DNA of 64,000 nucleotides from Piscinibacter sp047602365 (GTDB lineage: Bacteria; Pseudomonadota; Gammaproteobacteria; Burkholderiales; Burkholderiaceae_C): contig JASGHM010000003.1 of assembly GCA_047602365.1 (NCBI GenBank), positions 62,001-126,000 on the forward strand, in the 5' to 3' direction. The translations under genes and the position numbers were made by a program. How positions within the stretch are numbered: the first letter of the stretch is position 1; the number at the start of each line of letters is the position of its first letter. Below the pieces are notes generated by a model. That model searched no databases, had not been told where the DNA came from, and saw only the letters and a program-made list of their open reading frames with translations. This document shows positions 49,276-58,271 of the stretch, piece after piece.

Positions 49276-50151
49276 ATGGCCAGTCTGCAATCGCAAGACG
49301 TCGTGGCGCGTTCCGCCACGACCACCCCCACCCCGCAGGTGCGCTCCGCCGTGCCGCAGGTCGCCAAGCTCATCGACGAGTCCAAGTGCATCGGCTGCAA
49401 GGCCTGCCAGGTCGCGTGCATGAACTGGAACGACCTGCGTGACGAGGTCGGCACCAACATCGGCGTCTACGACAACCCGAGCGACCTCACGCCGTCCTCC
49501 TGGACGGTGATGAAGTTCTTCGAGGTCGAGCCGAAGGAAGGCAGCCTCGAGTGGCTGATCCGCAAGGACGGCTGCATGCACTGCGAGGACCCGGGCTGCC
49601 TGAAGGCCTGCCCCTCGCCGGGCGCGATCGTCAAGTACGCCAACGGCATCGTCGACTTCATCTCCGAGCACTGCATCGGTTGCGGCTACTGCGTCAAGGG
49701 CTGCCCCTTCGACGTGCCGCGCATCAGCCAGAAGGACAACAAGGCCTACAAGTGCACCTTGTGTTCCGACCGGGTGGGCGTGGGCCTGGAGCCGGCCTGC
49801 GTGAAGACCTGTCCGACCGGCGCGATCGGCTTCGGCACCAAGGAAGACATGGTCGCCTACGGCGAGAAGCGGGCCGGCGAGCTGAAGGAGCGCGGCTTCC
49901 AGAACGCGGGGCTGTACAACCCGCAGGGCGTCGGCGGCACGCACGTCATGTACGTGCTCAAGCATGCCGACAAGCCCGAGCTGGAAGACCTGCCGAAGGA
50001 CCCGACCATCAGCCCGATGGTGTCGCTGTGGAAGGGCATCGCCAAGCCGCTCGCGGTGGCCGGGATGATCGGCGCGGTGCTGGTCGGCTTCCTGCACTAC
50101 ATGAAGGTGGGCCCGATCGAGGAGAAGTCCGACGAGAAGGAGAACGCGTGA
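49276..50151 (+). CDS. fdxH: formate dehydrogenase beta (iron-sulfur) subunit
   Basis: A 291-residue protein with four [4Fe-4S] ferredoxin motifs: CIGCKACQVACMNW, CMHCEDPGCLKACP, CIGCGYCVKGCP and CTLCSDRVGVGLEPACVKTCP, in the FdnH/FdoH order. A C-terminal membrane helix (IAKPLAVAGMIGAVLVGFLHYM, about 255-278) anchors it. It carries electrons from the Sec subunit to the cytochrome b subunit. Its ribosome-binding site is in the interspersed repeat. The stop overlaps the gamma start by one base. Confidence 0.95.
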   Translation: MASLQSQDVVARSATTTPTPQVRSAVPQVAKLIDESKCIGCKACQVACMNWNDLRDEVGTNIGVYDNPSDLTPSSWTVMKFFEVEPKEGSLEWLIRKDGCMHCEDPGCLKACPSPGAIVKYANGIVDFISEHCIGCGYCVKGCPFDVPRISQKDNKAYKCTLCSDRVGVGLEPACVKTCPTGAIGFGTKEDMVAYGEKRAGELKERGFQNAGLYNPQGVGGTHVMYVLKHADKPELEDLPKDPTISPMVSLWKGIAKPLAVAGMIGAVLVGFLHYMKVGPIEEKSDEKENA

Positions 50152-50777
50152 TGAGGACACAAAGCCTGCTGATGCGCTACAGCGAGAGCGAGCGCATGAA
50201 CCACTGGGTCATCGCGATGTTCTTCGTCTTCGCCGGCCTCACCGGCCTGGCCTTCTTCCACCCGGCGTTCTTCTTCCTCACCCACCTGTTCGGCGGCGGG
50301 CCGTGGGCGCGCATCCTGCACCCGTTCTTCGGCGTGATCATGTTCGTCTCGTTCCTCGGCCTGTTCTTCCGGCTGTGGCGCGAGAACGTGATGACGCCGG
50401 CCGACAAGGAATGGCGCGCCCACACCGGCGACATGCTGCGCGGCGACAAGTCGAAGATGCCGCCGGTGGGCAAGTACAACGCCGGCCAGAAGAGCGTGTT
50501 CTGGGCGATGGCACTCAGCCTCGCGGTGCTGATCGTCACCGGCGTGATGTTCTGGCGCCCCTGGTTCGCGCCCTACTTCCCGATCGCCGTGCTGCGCGTC
50601 GCGGTGCTGCTGCACTCGATTGCGGCGGTGGTGCTGATCCTGGCCACCATCGTGCACGTCTACGCGGCGATCTGGGTGCAGGGCACGGTGCGGGCGATGA
50701 CACGCGGCACGGTCACCGAGTCGTGGGCGAAGCAGCACCACGCGCTGTGGCACAAGCAGATGACCGAGGGAAAGTGA
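50151..50777 (+). CDS. formate dehydrogenase gamma subunit (cytochrome b)
   Basis: A 208-residue inner-membrane protein with four helices: about 20-40 (WVIAMFFVFAGLTGLAFF), 60-80, 115-135 and 150-170, and conserved histidines in SERMNHWVIA, ILHPFFG, LLHSIAAV and ATIVHVYAAIW for two b haems. It moves electrons from FdxH to quinone. Shorter than some gamma subunits because it lacks a long N-terminal signal region. It is coupled to the beta subunit gene and followed four bases later by fdhE. Confidence 0.92.
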   Translation: MRTQSLLMRYSESERMNHWVIAMFFVFAGLTGLAFFHPAFFFLTHLFGGGPWARILHPFFGVIMFVSFLGLFFRLWRENVMTPADKEWRAHTGDMLRGDKSKMPPVGKYNAGQKSVFWAMALSLAVLIVTGVMFWRPWFAPYFPIAVLRVAVLLHSIAAVVLILATIVHVYAAIWVQGTVRAMTRGTVTESWAKQHHALWHKQMTEGK

Positions 50778-50781
50778 AACG

Positions 50782-51790
50782 ATGACCGCTGCCGCCACCG
50801 TGCGGGTGATGACGCCCGAGGAGATCGCCGCGCGCGCCGGCGGCGAGACGGCGTTCCTGCACCCACCGCAGCGCGGCAGCGTGTTCGCCGAGCGGGCCAT
50901 GCGGCTGCGCCAGCTGGCGCGCGGCCATGCGATGGGCGACTACCTGCTGTTCGTGGCCAGCCTGGCGCAGTCGCAGCAGAACCGGCTCGAGGACCTGCCC
51001 GGCGTTCCGCTGCCCGATGCGCAGGCACTCGACCGCGCCGCCGCGCTGGGCCTGCCGCCGCTGCCCGCCGCCGACTGGCCGCGCGACCCGGTCTGGCACG
51101 GTGTGGCCAAGGTGATCGCGGCCGAGCTGCGCGTCAGCGCGCCGCCCGGTGCGCGTGCCGGCACTGGCGCAGGTGGCCGGGGCCGACGACGACTGGTTCG
51201 AACGCCAGGCCGACTGCCTGCTGACCGGCGTGATGGAGGGCCTGGACCTCGCCACCGCGCCGCTGGTGGCCGCCGCGCTGCAGGTCTACTGGACGCACAT
51301 GGCCACCACGCTGCTGGCGCAGGCCGGCGCACGCGGCGCGCCGTTCGGGCGCATCGACGACGAGACCGTCTGCCCCTGCTGCGGCAGCCGGCCGACGGCG
51401 AGCATCACGCGCAGCAGCGGCGAGTCGCTCGGCCAGCGCTACCTGCACTGCTCGCTGTGCAGCCTGCAGTGGCACATGGTGCGCATCAAGTGCCCGAGCT
51501 GCCTGTCCACCCGCAGCCTGGCCTACCAGTCGCTGGACGCGGCCGACGGCGGCGACGACGGCGCGAGCCGGGCTGCCAACGCGGCGCTGCAGGCCGAGAC
51601 CTGCGACGACTGCCACAGCTACCTGAAGATCCTGCACAGCGACCGCGACCCCTTCGCCGAGCCGGTCGCCGACGACCTGGCCAGCGTCACGCTGGACCTG
51701 CTGGTCTCCGAGGCCGGCTACCAGCGCCACGGCGTCAACCTGATGCTGCTGTTCGGCGCGCCCGACGCGCCACCGGACCCCAGTCCATGA
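50782..51790 (+). pseudogene. fdhE: formate dehydrogenase accessory protein FdhE, one frameshift as given
   Basis: About 336 residues if one extra G near 51148 is removed (CCCGGTGCG where CCCGTGCG is in frame). The N-terminal part VRVMTPEEIAARAGG...FLHPPQRGSVFAERAMRLRQLA is FdhE-like; the C-terminal part has rubredoxin-like metal sites CPCCGSRPTAS, CSLCSLQW, CPSCLSTRS and CDDCHSYLKI. FdhE helps mature formate dehydrogenase-N/O. Its stop overlaps the selA start. If the extra base is real the product is truncated before the metal sites; otherwise a sequence error. Confidence 0.85.
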
Positions 51791-53244
51791 CCGCCCGGCC
51801 CGACGAATCCGTGGTGCACGGTTCCAAGGCCAGCGCGAAGGACCTGCCCTCCGTCGACCGCCTGATCCGTTCGCCCGCCGCGGCTGCGCTGCTGGCCGAG
51901 CACGGCCACACGCTGGTGACCAGCGAAGCACGCGCACTGCTCGATGGCCTGCGCGTGCAGGCGCTGGCCGGCGCGCTCGATGCGGACGCCGTGCGCCCGT
52001 CGGCGCTGGAGGGCGCTCTGGCGGAACGCATCGCGGCGCGCCTGGCGCCGCGTTTGCGCCGCGTGCTCAACCTCACCGGCACGGTGATCCACACCAACCT
52101 CGGCCGCGCGCTGCTCGCCGAGCCCGCACTGCAGCACCTGCTGGCGATGATGGCCGGGCCGAACAACCTCGAGTACGACCTCGAGAGCGGTGGCCGCGGC
52201 GACCGCGACAGCATCGTCGAGGAACTGCTGTGCACGATCACCGGCGCCGAGGCGGCCACGGTGGTCAACAACAACGCGGCGGCGGTGCTGCTGAGCATCG
52301 CGGCGCTCGCGTCCGCTCACAAGGGCGGCAAGGAGGTGATCGTCTCGCGCGGCGAGCTGGTCGAGATCGGCGGCGCCTTCCGCATGCCCGACGTGATGGC
52401 CTCGGCCGGTGCCACGCTGGTGGAAGTGGGCACCACCAACCGCACCCACCCGGCCGACTACGAACGGGCCATCACCGAGCGCACCGCGCTCCTGATGAAG
52501 GTGCACACCAGCAACTACGCGGTGCAGGGTTTCACCGCCGCGGTCGACGAGGCCGACATCGCGCGCATCGCCCACGCCAAGGGACTGCCGATGGCCACCG
52601 ACCTGGGCAGCGGCGCGCTGGTCGACCTGGCGGCCTACGGTCTGCCGAAGGAGCCGCTGCCGCAGGAGAAGCTGGCCGCCGGCTGCGACGTGGTCACCTT
52701 CAGCGGCGACAAGCTGCTCGGCGGCCCGCAGGCCGGGCTGATCGTCGGCACCAGGGAAGCGGTCGGCCGCATCCGCAAGTTCCCAATGAAACGTGCGCTG
52801 CGCATGAGCAAGCTGCCGCTGGCCGCGCTGGAAGCCACGCTGAGGCTCTACCTGCGCCCCGAGCGCCTGGCGCGGGACCTGCCGACGCTGCGCCTGCTGA
52901 CGCGGCCGGAGGCCGAGATCCGTGCGCTCGCGCAGGCGCTGGCGCCGCGCGTCGCCGCGGCCGTCGCGCCGCGCTTCGGCGTCGAGGTGGTGGCGATGCA
53001 GGGCCAGATCGGCTCCGGCTCGCTGCCGGTCGAACGCCTGCCTTCGGCCGGACTCGCCATCGCCCCGCTGCAGAAGAAGGCCAGCGGCCGCGCGCTCGAC
53101 GAACTCGCCGCGGCGCTGCGCGCGCTGCCGCTGCCGGTGATCGGCCGCGTCGCCGACGACCGCCTGCTGCTCGACCTGCGCTGCCTCGAGGAGCCGGCCG
53201 GGCTGCTCGACCAGCTGCAGCACCTGGAGGCCGCGCTGGCCTGA
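51787..53244 (+). CDS. selA: L-seryl-tRNA(Sec) selenium transferase SelA
   Basis: A 485-residue PLP enzyme. N-terminal tRNA-binding region with LPSVDRLIRSP; PLP fold with NLTGTVIHTNLGRALL, NLEYDLESGGRGDRDS, NNNAAAVLL, and the PLP-lysine in VVTFSGDKLLGGPQAG. It converts Ser-tRNA(Sec) to Sec-tRNA(Sec) using selenophosphate. It starts within the fdhE stop (ATGA). Together with selB and tRNA-Sec in the same cluster it supplies the Sec needed by the formate dehydrogenase. selD, for selenophosphate, is not in the window. Confidence 0.95.
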   Translation: MTARPDESVVHGSKASAKDLPSVDRLIRSPAAAALLAEHGHTLVTSEARALLDGLRVQALAGALDADAVRPSALEGALAERIAARLAPRLRRVLNLTGTVIHTNLGRALLAEPALQHLLAMMAGPNNLEYDLESGGRGDRDSIVEELLCTITGAEAATVVNNNAAAVLLSIAALASAHKGGKEVIVSRGELVEIGGAFRMPDVMASAGATLVEVGTTNRTHPADYERAITERTALLMKVHTSNYAVQGFTAAVDEADIARIAHAKGLPMATDLGSGALVDLAAYGLPKEPLPQEKLAAGCDVVTFSGDKLLGGPQAGLIVGTREAVGRIRKFPMKRALRMSKLPLAALEATLRLYLRPERLARDLPTLRLLTRPEAEIRALAQALAPRVAAAVAPRFGVEVVAMQGQIGSGSLPVERLPSAGLAIAPLQKKASGRALDELAAALRALPLPVIGRVADDRLLLDLRCLEEPAGLLDQLQHLEAALA

Positions 53245-53274
53245 ACCCACCCACCCCCACTGCAAGGAGTTGCC

Positions 53275-54393
53275 ATGAGTCATCCGTTGGATGCCCTGGA
53301 TCGCATCGTCACCGAGACGCTGGAGCCGCTGGCCCTGCGCACCGACCAGGAGGCGCGTTTCCCGCGCGAAGTGATCACCGCGCTGGGCCAGGCCGGGCTG
53401 CTCGGGCTCGTGTCCGCCCCCAGCGTCGGCGGTGCCGGCGGCGGCCTGAAGGAGGCCGCCCAGGTGGTCGGCCGGATCGCGCAGAGCTGCCCGTCGACCG
53501 CGATGGTGGTGTGCATGCACTACTGCGCGGTCGCGGTGATCGAGTCCTTCGGGGCCGAGACCGTGCGGCGCGAGGTCGCGGCCGGCCGGCATCTGTCGAC
53601 GCTGGCCTTCTCCGAGGCCGAGTCGCGCAGCCACTTCTGGGCGCCCGCCAGCACGGCCCGCGCCGACGGCGACCAGGTGCTGCTCGACGCGCGCAAGAGC
53701 TGGGTCACCTCGGCCTTCGAGGCCGACAGCTACGTCTGGAGCAGCAAGCCGCTGGCCGCCGAAGGGGCGTCCTCGCTGTGGCTGGTCGATGCGAAGAGCG
53801 ATGGCCTGGGCCAGCCGGTCGCGTTCGACGCGCTCGGACTGCGCGGCAACGCCTCCACGCCGATCACCGCGCGCGGCGTGCGCATCCCCGCCGCCAACCG
53901 CCTCGGCGAGGACGGCAAGGGCTTCGACACGATGATGGGCGTGGTGCTGCCCTGGTTCGCCACCCTGAACGCAGCCTGCTCGGTCGGGCTGATGGAGGGC
54001 GCGCTGAGCCGCGCCGCCGGCCACGTGGGCGCCACCCGGCACCAGCACCTCGGCAGCTCGCTGGCCGACCTGCCGACCATCCGCGCCTACCTCGCGCGCG
54101 GCCGCATCCGGACCGACATGGCGGCCGCGCTGCTGCAGGACACGCTCGCCGCGATCGGCGCCGGGCGCGCCGACACGATGCTGCGCGTGCTCGAGGTGAA
54201 GGCCGCTGCGGCGGAGTCGGCACTGGAGGTCACCGACCTGGCGATGCGCGTCTGCGGTGGCGCCGCCTTCCGCAAGGAGGCCGGCATCGAGCGGCTGTTC
54301 CGTGATGCCCGGGCCGCCAACGTGATGGCGCCGACCACCGACGTGCTGTACGACTTCATCGGCAAGGCCGTCACCGGCCTGCCGCTGTTCTGA
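53275..54393 (+). CDS. acyl-CoA dehydrogenase-fold flavoprotein
   Basis: A 372-residue protein with the acyl-CoA dehydrogenase fold: VITALGQAGLLGLVSAPSVGG, the FAD region TLAFSEAESRSHFWAPAS, SWVTSAFEADSYVWSS, DALGLRGNASTPITARGVRIP and the C-terminal CGGAAFRKEAGIERLFRDARAANVMAPTTDVLYDF. The segment near the usual catalytic base ends RLFRDARAANVMAPTTD, with no clear catalytic Glu, so it may instead be a flavin-dependent monooxygenase or desulfurisation-type member. It is separated from selA by 30 bases and begins a set of five genes not usual in sel operons. Confidence 0.8.
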   Translation: MSHPLDALDRIVTETLEPLALRTDQEARFPREVITALGQAGLLGLVSAPSVGGAGGGLKEAAQVVGRIAQSCPSTAMVVCMHYCAVAVIESFGAETVRREVAAGRHLSTLAFSEAESRSHFWAPASTARADGDQVLLDARKSWVTSAFEADSYVWSSKPLAAEGASSLWLVDAKSDGLGQPVAFDALGLRGNASTPITARGVRIPAANRLGEDGKGFDTMMGVVLPWFATLNAACSVGLMEGALSRAAGHVGATRHQHLGSSLADLPTIRAYLARGRIRTDMAAALLQDTLAAIGAGRADTMLRVLEVKAAAAESALEVTDLAMRVCGGAAFRKEAGIERLFRDARAANVMAPTTDVLYDFIGKAVTGLPLF

Positions 54394-54404
54394 AGGACGG
54401 CCGC

Positions 54405-55265
54405 ATGGCTTCTTCCCCGCTGGTGATGGGTGCGGTCGCCTACGCACCGAAGGTCGTCACGATCTGGGAGGGCTTCAAGGCCTTCTTCGCGCAGCACGAC
54501 CTGGCCTTCGACTTCGTGCTCTACAGCAACTACGAACGCCAGGTCGAGGCGCAGTTCGACGGCCAGATCCAGCTCGCCTGGAACTCGCCGCTGGCCTGGG
54601 AGCGCGCGCGCCGCATCGCCGCCGCGCGTGGCCTGGACGTGCAGGCGGTGGCGATGCGCGACACCGACTGCGACCTGCGTTCGCTGATCGTCGTGCGCGC
54701 CGACAGCCCGGCGCGCACGCTGGCCGACCTGCGCGGCAAGACGCTGGCCGTCGGTGCGATCGACTCGCCGCAGGCGACGCTGATCCCGCTGGACCACCTG
54801 CGCCAGCAGGGCCTGGTTGGCGGGCGCGACTTCGCGGTGCGCCGCTTCGACGTGCTCGGCGGCAAGCATGGCGACCACATCGGCGGCGAACGCGACGCCG
54901 CGCGCGCGCTGCTCGCCGGCGAGGTCGAGGCCTGCTGCATGATCGACGGCAACCACCTCGCCTTCGGGCTCGACGGCACGCTGCCGCCGGGCAGCACCCG
55001 CGTGCTGGCCAGCACCGGCGCCTACGACCACTGCAACTTCACCACCAGCCCCGGCGCGCCGGCCGCCGCGATCGCACGCTTCACCGAGCTGCTGCTGGCG
55101 ATGCGCTGGGACGACCCGCAGGTGCGCCCGCTGCTCGAACTGGAGGGCCTGCGCGAGTGGCGCCGCGGGCGCACCAGCGGCTACGCGCTGCTCGCGCGAG
55201 CCGTCGACGACGAACGTTTCTACAGCCCCGATGGCCAGCTCCTCGCCGCCGACTATCGCTATTGA
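54405..55265 (+). CDS. PhnD-like substrate-binding-fold protein without signal peptide
   Basis: A 286-residue protein of the phosphonate/phosphite-binding family (PhnD-like): GAVAYAPKVVTIWEGFKAFF, YSNYERQVEAQFDGQIQLAWNSPLAW, TLADLRGKTLAVGAIDSPQAT, GGKHGDHIGGERDAARALLAGEVEACCMID. It lacks a signal peptide, so it is probably cytoplasmic and may be an enzyme with a binding-protein fold, as DszB-type desulfinases are, rather than a transporter part. No ABC permease or ATPase genes are near. Its end overlaps the next gene by 35 bases. Confidence 0.75.
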   Translation: MASSPLVMGAVAYAPKVVTIWEGFKAFFAQHDLAFDFVLYSNYERQVEAQFDGQIQLAWNSPLAWERARRIAAARGLDVQAVAMRDTDCDLRSLIVVRADSPARTLADLRGKTLAVGAIDSPQATLIPLDHLRQQGLVGGRDFAVRRFDVLGGKHGDHIGGERDAARALLAGEVEACCMIDGNHLAFGLDGTLPPGSTRVLASTGAYDHCNFTTSPGAPAAAIARFTELLLAMRWDDPQVRPLLELEGLREWRRGRTSGYALLARAVDDERFYSPDGQLLAADYRY

Positions 55266-56448
55266 GGCGCTCGGCCTCGACCAGGGTGCGCTGTTGCTCG
55301 TCAGGCGCGCGCTGCAGGCCTGCGCCCCGGGCACCGAGCTGCTGGTGCAGGGCGGTTCGCCGGGCTGGACCGTGCACCTGGCAGCCTGGTGCCGGCAGCA
55401 GGGCCACGGCCTGCGCTGGGAGGAGCGGCCCGACGGCGGCGCGCAGGCCTGGGTCCGCCGCAACGTCCAGGCGCTGGGCCGCTGGCAAGGTGCCGAACGT
55501 GCCGGCCACGCGCTGCTGCGCCCAGGCGAGCTGCCGCTGGACCAGGCCCGGCCGCCCTGGGGCCTGGCGGCGCGCGGCGCGTGCGTGGAAGCGGGCAGCC
55601 CGTCGTTCGGCTTCGCGCTGAGCCGCCGCGACGAGCTGTGGGCCGCCACCGCCGGCGAGCTCTACCGCCAGGCCGCCGCTGCGCAATGGGACCCGGGCAG
55701 CGCGATCGACTGGCAGCACCCCTTCGAGCTGGCGCCCGAGATCGAAGCGGCGGTGGTGCAGCTGATGACCTACCTGATCGAGAACGAGAACGCCGCGTTG
55801 CTGGTACCAGCCCGCCATCTCGGCCAGGTGCACCCCTATTTCCGCGAGGTCATGCAGCTGCTGGCGCTGCAGTGTGCCGACGAGGCACGGCATGTCGAGG
55901 TGTTCACCCGCCGCGCCACGCTGCGCGGGCACGAGCCGGCACTGTCGACGGCCGGCGGGCAGGCCTCGCTGCGCACGCTGTTCGACGCCAAGGACTTCTC
56001 GCAGGCCACCTTCCTGCTCTCGGTGCTCGGCGAAGGCACCTTCGTCAACCTGCTGAACTTCCTGCACGAACATGCGCCCGACCCGGTGACGCGGCAGATC
56101 GCCCGGCTGGCCGCGCGCGACGAGGCGCGCCACGTGGCGTTCGGCATGGCCCACCTGGAGCACCGGCTGGCGGTGCAGCCCGACTACCAGGCCAGCCTGC
56201 GCAACGCCGTCGAGCAGCGCCACGACGAGCTGGCCGGCACCGCCGGCCTCAACGAGGAGGTGTTCGACGCGCTGGTGCTGCTGGCCGCCGGCGAGGCGAG
56301 CGTCGGTGCGGTGGCGCGCGGGCACGAGGCGGTGCAGGGGCTGAAGCGCGAGATGGCAGCCGGTCGCAAGGCACGCCTGGCGCGGCTGGGCTTCGATGCC
56401 GCGACGGCCTCGCGCCTGGCCGAGCTGCACACCCGCAACTTCATGTAG
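55231..56448 (+). CDS. TusA-like domain fused to ferritin-like di-iron protein
   Basis: A 405-residue protein. Residues about 10-85 follow the TusA/SirA pattern (GLDQGALLLVRRALQACAPGTELLVQ..., AAWCRQQGHGLRW), but the Cys-Pro of TusA is replaced by DQG. The rest is a ferritin-like four-helix di-iron domain with two EARH motifs (CADEARHVEVF and RDEARHVAFG) and other carboxylates (ENENAAL, GEGTF), like AurF-type N-oxygenases. Neither part has a signal peptide, so the protein is cytoplasmic. The start overlaps the PhnD-like gene; an alternative downstream start would remove part of the TusA-like segment. Confidence 0.75.
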   Translation: MASSSPPTIAIEALGLDQGALLLVRRALQACAPGTELLVQGGSPGWTVHLAAWCRQQGHGLRWEERPDGGAQAWVRRNVQALGRWQGAERAGHALLRPGELPLDQARPPWGLAARGACVEAGSPSFGFALSRRDELWAATAGELYRQAAAAQWDPGSAIDWQHPFELAPEIEAAVVQLMTYLIENENAALLVPARHLGQVHPYFREVMQLLALQCADEARHVEVFTRRATLRGHEPALSTAGGQASLRTLFDAKDFSQATFLLSVLGEGTFVNLLNFLHEHAPDPVTRQIARLAARDEARHVAFGMAHLEHRLAVQPDYQASLRNAVEQRHDELAGTAGLNEEVFDALVLLAAGEASVGAVARGHEAVQGLKREMAAGRKARLARLGFDAATASRLAELHTRNFM

Positions 56449-56560
56449 CAACGGCCTGCCCATGAACCCGCCTCGAGCTGCCCGACAATGGTCGCGCCCC
56501 GCGCGCGGTCGACCAGCGCCGGGCCAACGATGCCTGCGACCGCACGACGACACCACCCCG

Positions 56561-57094
56561 ATGCCACGCCCCTCTGTGCCCCGCCGCGCGCTGATCGCCG
56601 CGCTCGCCGCCACCCCGGCCCTGCTGGCCGCGCCGGGACTGCACGCCGAGCCGCAGGCCCAGCGCCGGCCCTGGCCGCGCGGCACGCCGACGCCACCACT
56701 CGAACTGCCCGACCTCGACGGCCGCGCCTGGCGCCTGGCCGAGCGGCGCGGCCGCGTGGTGGCGCTGAACTTCTGGGCCAGCTGGTGCCAGCCCTGCCGC
56801 GAGGAAATGCCCTCGCTCGAGCTGATGGCACAGCGCCACGAGGCCGATGGCCTGGAGGTGGTGGCGCTGAACTTCAAGGAAGGTGGCGGCACGATCCGCC
56901 GCTTCCTCGACAGCACGCCGCTGAGCCTGCCCGTGCTGCGCGATGCCGACGGCCTCGTCGCCCGGGCCTTCGGCGTGCGCATCTTTCCCAGCACGGTGTT
57001 CGTCGGCCGTGATGGCGCGGCGGCGTTCACCGTCGTCGGCGCGGCCGACTGGACGGCCGAACCGGCGCGCGCCTGGGTGCGTGCCCTGCTGTAA
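56561..57094 (+). CDS. exported TlpA/ResA-like thioredoxin
   Basis: A 177-residue protein with a signal peptide (MPRPSVPRRALIAALAA through GLHAE, about residue 28) and a thioredoxin-like domain: RVVALNFWASWCQPCREEM with active-site CQPC, then VVALNFKEGGGTIRRFL and a cis-proline region VRIFPSTVFVGRDG. It acts in the periplasm as a thiol:disulfide reductase. It lies 112 bases after the di-iron gene and 48 before the transglutaminase gene. Confidence 0.85.
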   Translation: MPRPSVPRRALIAALAATPALLAAPGLHAEPQAQRRPWPRGTPTPPLELPDLDGRAWRLAERRGRVVALNFWASWCQPCREEMPSLELMAQRHEADGLEVVALNFKEGGGTIRRFLDSTPLSLPVLRDADGLVARAFGVRIFPSTVFVGRDGAAAFTVVGAADWTAEPARAWVRALL

Positions 57095-57142
57095 GGTCCG
57101 CGCCCTGCGAATGTCTCAATGTCTCTCACCGAAGGAAGCACC

Positions 57143-58252
57143 ATGACCCACCCGCTCCACCGCCGCCGGCTGCTGAAAGCCGCCGCCCTGCTGCCCGCCG
57201 CCGCGCTGCCGCAGGCCGTGTTCGCGCAGGAGCGCCGCTTCGAGCCGCAGCCGGGGGCCTGGCGCACGTTCGAGCTGACCACCACGGTGTCGGTGCCCGA
57301 GGCCAAGGGCGCGACGCAGCTGTGGCTGCCGGTGCCCGACGTCGCGTCGGACTGGCAGCGCCCGCTGGACAACGCCTGGACCGGCAACGCCAGCAGCGCG
57401 CGTGTCGTCGCCGATGCGCAGCGCGGCGTGCGCATGCTGCACGCCGAGTTCGCCGCCGGCGGCGCGGCGCCGACGCTGACGCTGACCAGCCGGCTGCAGA
57501 CGCGCAGCCGCGCGGTCGACTGGAACGGCGCCAAGGCGCCTGCCGAGGATCCGGCGCTGCTGCGCGCCAACCTCGCGCCGACCGAACTGCTGCCCACCGA
57601 CGGCATCGTCCGCAAGACCGCCGCCGAGGCCACCAAGGGCGCGAAGACCGATCTCGACAAGGTGCGCGGCATCTATGAGTGGGTGATCGCCAACGCGCAC
57701 CGCGAGCCGAAGACACGCGGCTGCGGCACCGGCGACATCAAGGCCATGCTCGAGACCGGCAACCTGGGCGGCAAATGCGCCGACCTGAATGCGATCTTCG
57801 TCGGCATGTGCCGTGCCTCGGGCATTCCGGCGCGCGACGTCTACGGCCTGCGCCTCGCACCCTCGGCCTTCGGCTACAAGGAGCTGGGCGCCAACTCGGC
57901 CGGCCTGAAGGGCGCGCAGCACTGCCGCGCCGAGGCCTACCTGGCCGGCCACGGCTGGGTGGCGATGGACCCCGCCGACGTGCTGAAGGTGATGCGCCAG
58001 GAGACGCCGGAGTGGATCAAGGATGCGAAGCACCCGATCGTCGCGCCGGTGGCCAAGGGACTGTTCGGCAGCTGGGAAGGCAACTGGGTGGGCTGGAACA
58101 CCGCGCACGACATCGTGCTGCCGGGCCAGTCGGGCAAGGCCACGCTGCCCTTCCTGATGTACCCGAACGGCGAGAACGCCGACGGCCGCTTCGACGAGCT
58201 GTCGCCCGACAGCTTCCGCTACACGATCAGCGCGAAGGAACTGACGGCCTGA
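57143..58252 (+). CDS. exported transglutaminase-like cysteine protease-fold protein
   Basis: A 369-residue protein with a signal sequence (LHRRRLLKAAALLPAAALPQAVFAQ). The transglutaminase core is present: GGKCADLNAIFVGMCRASGIPARDVYGLRL (catalytic Cys), QHCRAEAYLAGHGWVAMDPADV (His and Asp). These exported proteins cleave or cross-link peptide bonds; the target is not known. ATG 57143 is preceded by GAAGGAAG; an upstream ATG at 57119 is less likely. It is the last of the five genes between selA and selB. Confidence 0.8.
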   Translation: MTHPLHRRRLLKAAALLPAAALPQAVFAQERRFEPQPGAWRTFELTTTVSVPEAKGATQLWLPVPDVASDWQRPLDNAWTGNASSARVVADAQRGVRMLHAEFAAGGAAPTLTLTSRLQTRSRAVDWNGAKAPAEDPALLRANLAPTELLPTDGIVRKTAAEATKGAKTDLDKVRGIYEWVIANAHREPKTRGCGTGDIKAMLETGNLGGKCADLNAIFVGMCRASGIPARDVYGLRLAPSAFGYKELGANSAGLKGAQHCRAEAYLAGHGWVAMDPADVLKVMRQETPEWIKDAKHPIVAPVAKGLFGSWEGNWVGWNTAHDIVLPGQSGKATLPFLMYPNGENADGRFDELSPDSFRYTISAKELTA

Positions 58253-58271
58253 CGAGGGCTGCGAACGCGTC

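Noticed and set aside
54405..55265. PhnD-like protein as part of an ABC transporter
   Set aside because: There is no signal peptide and no permease or ATPase gene in the neighbourhood.
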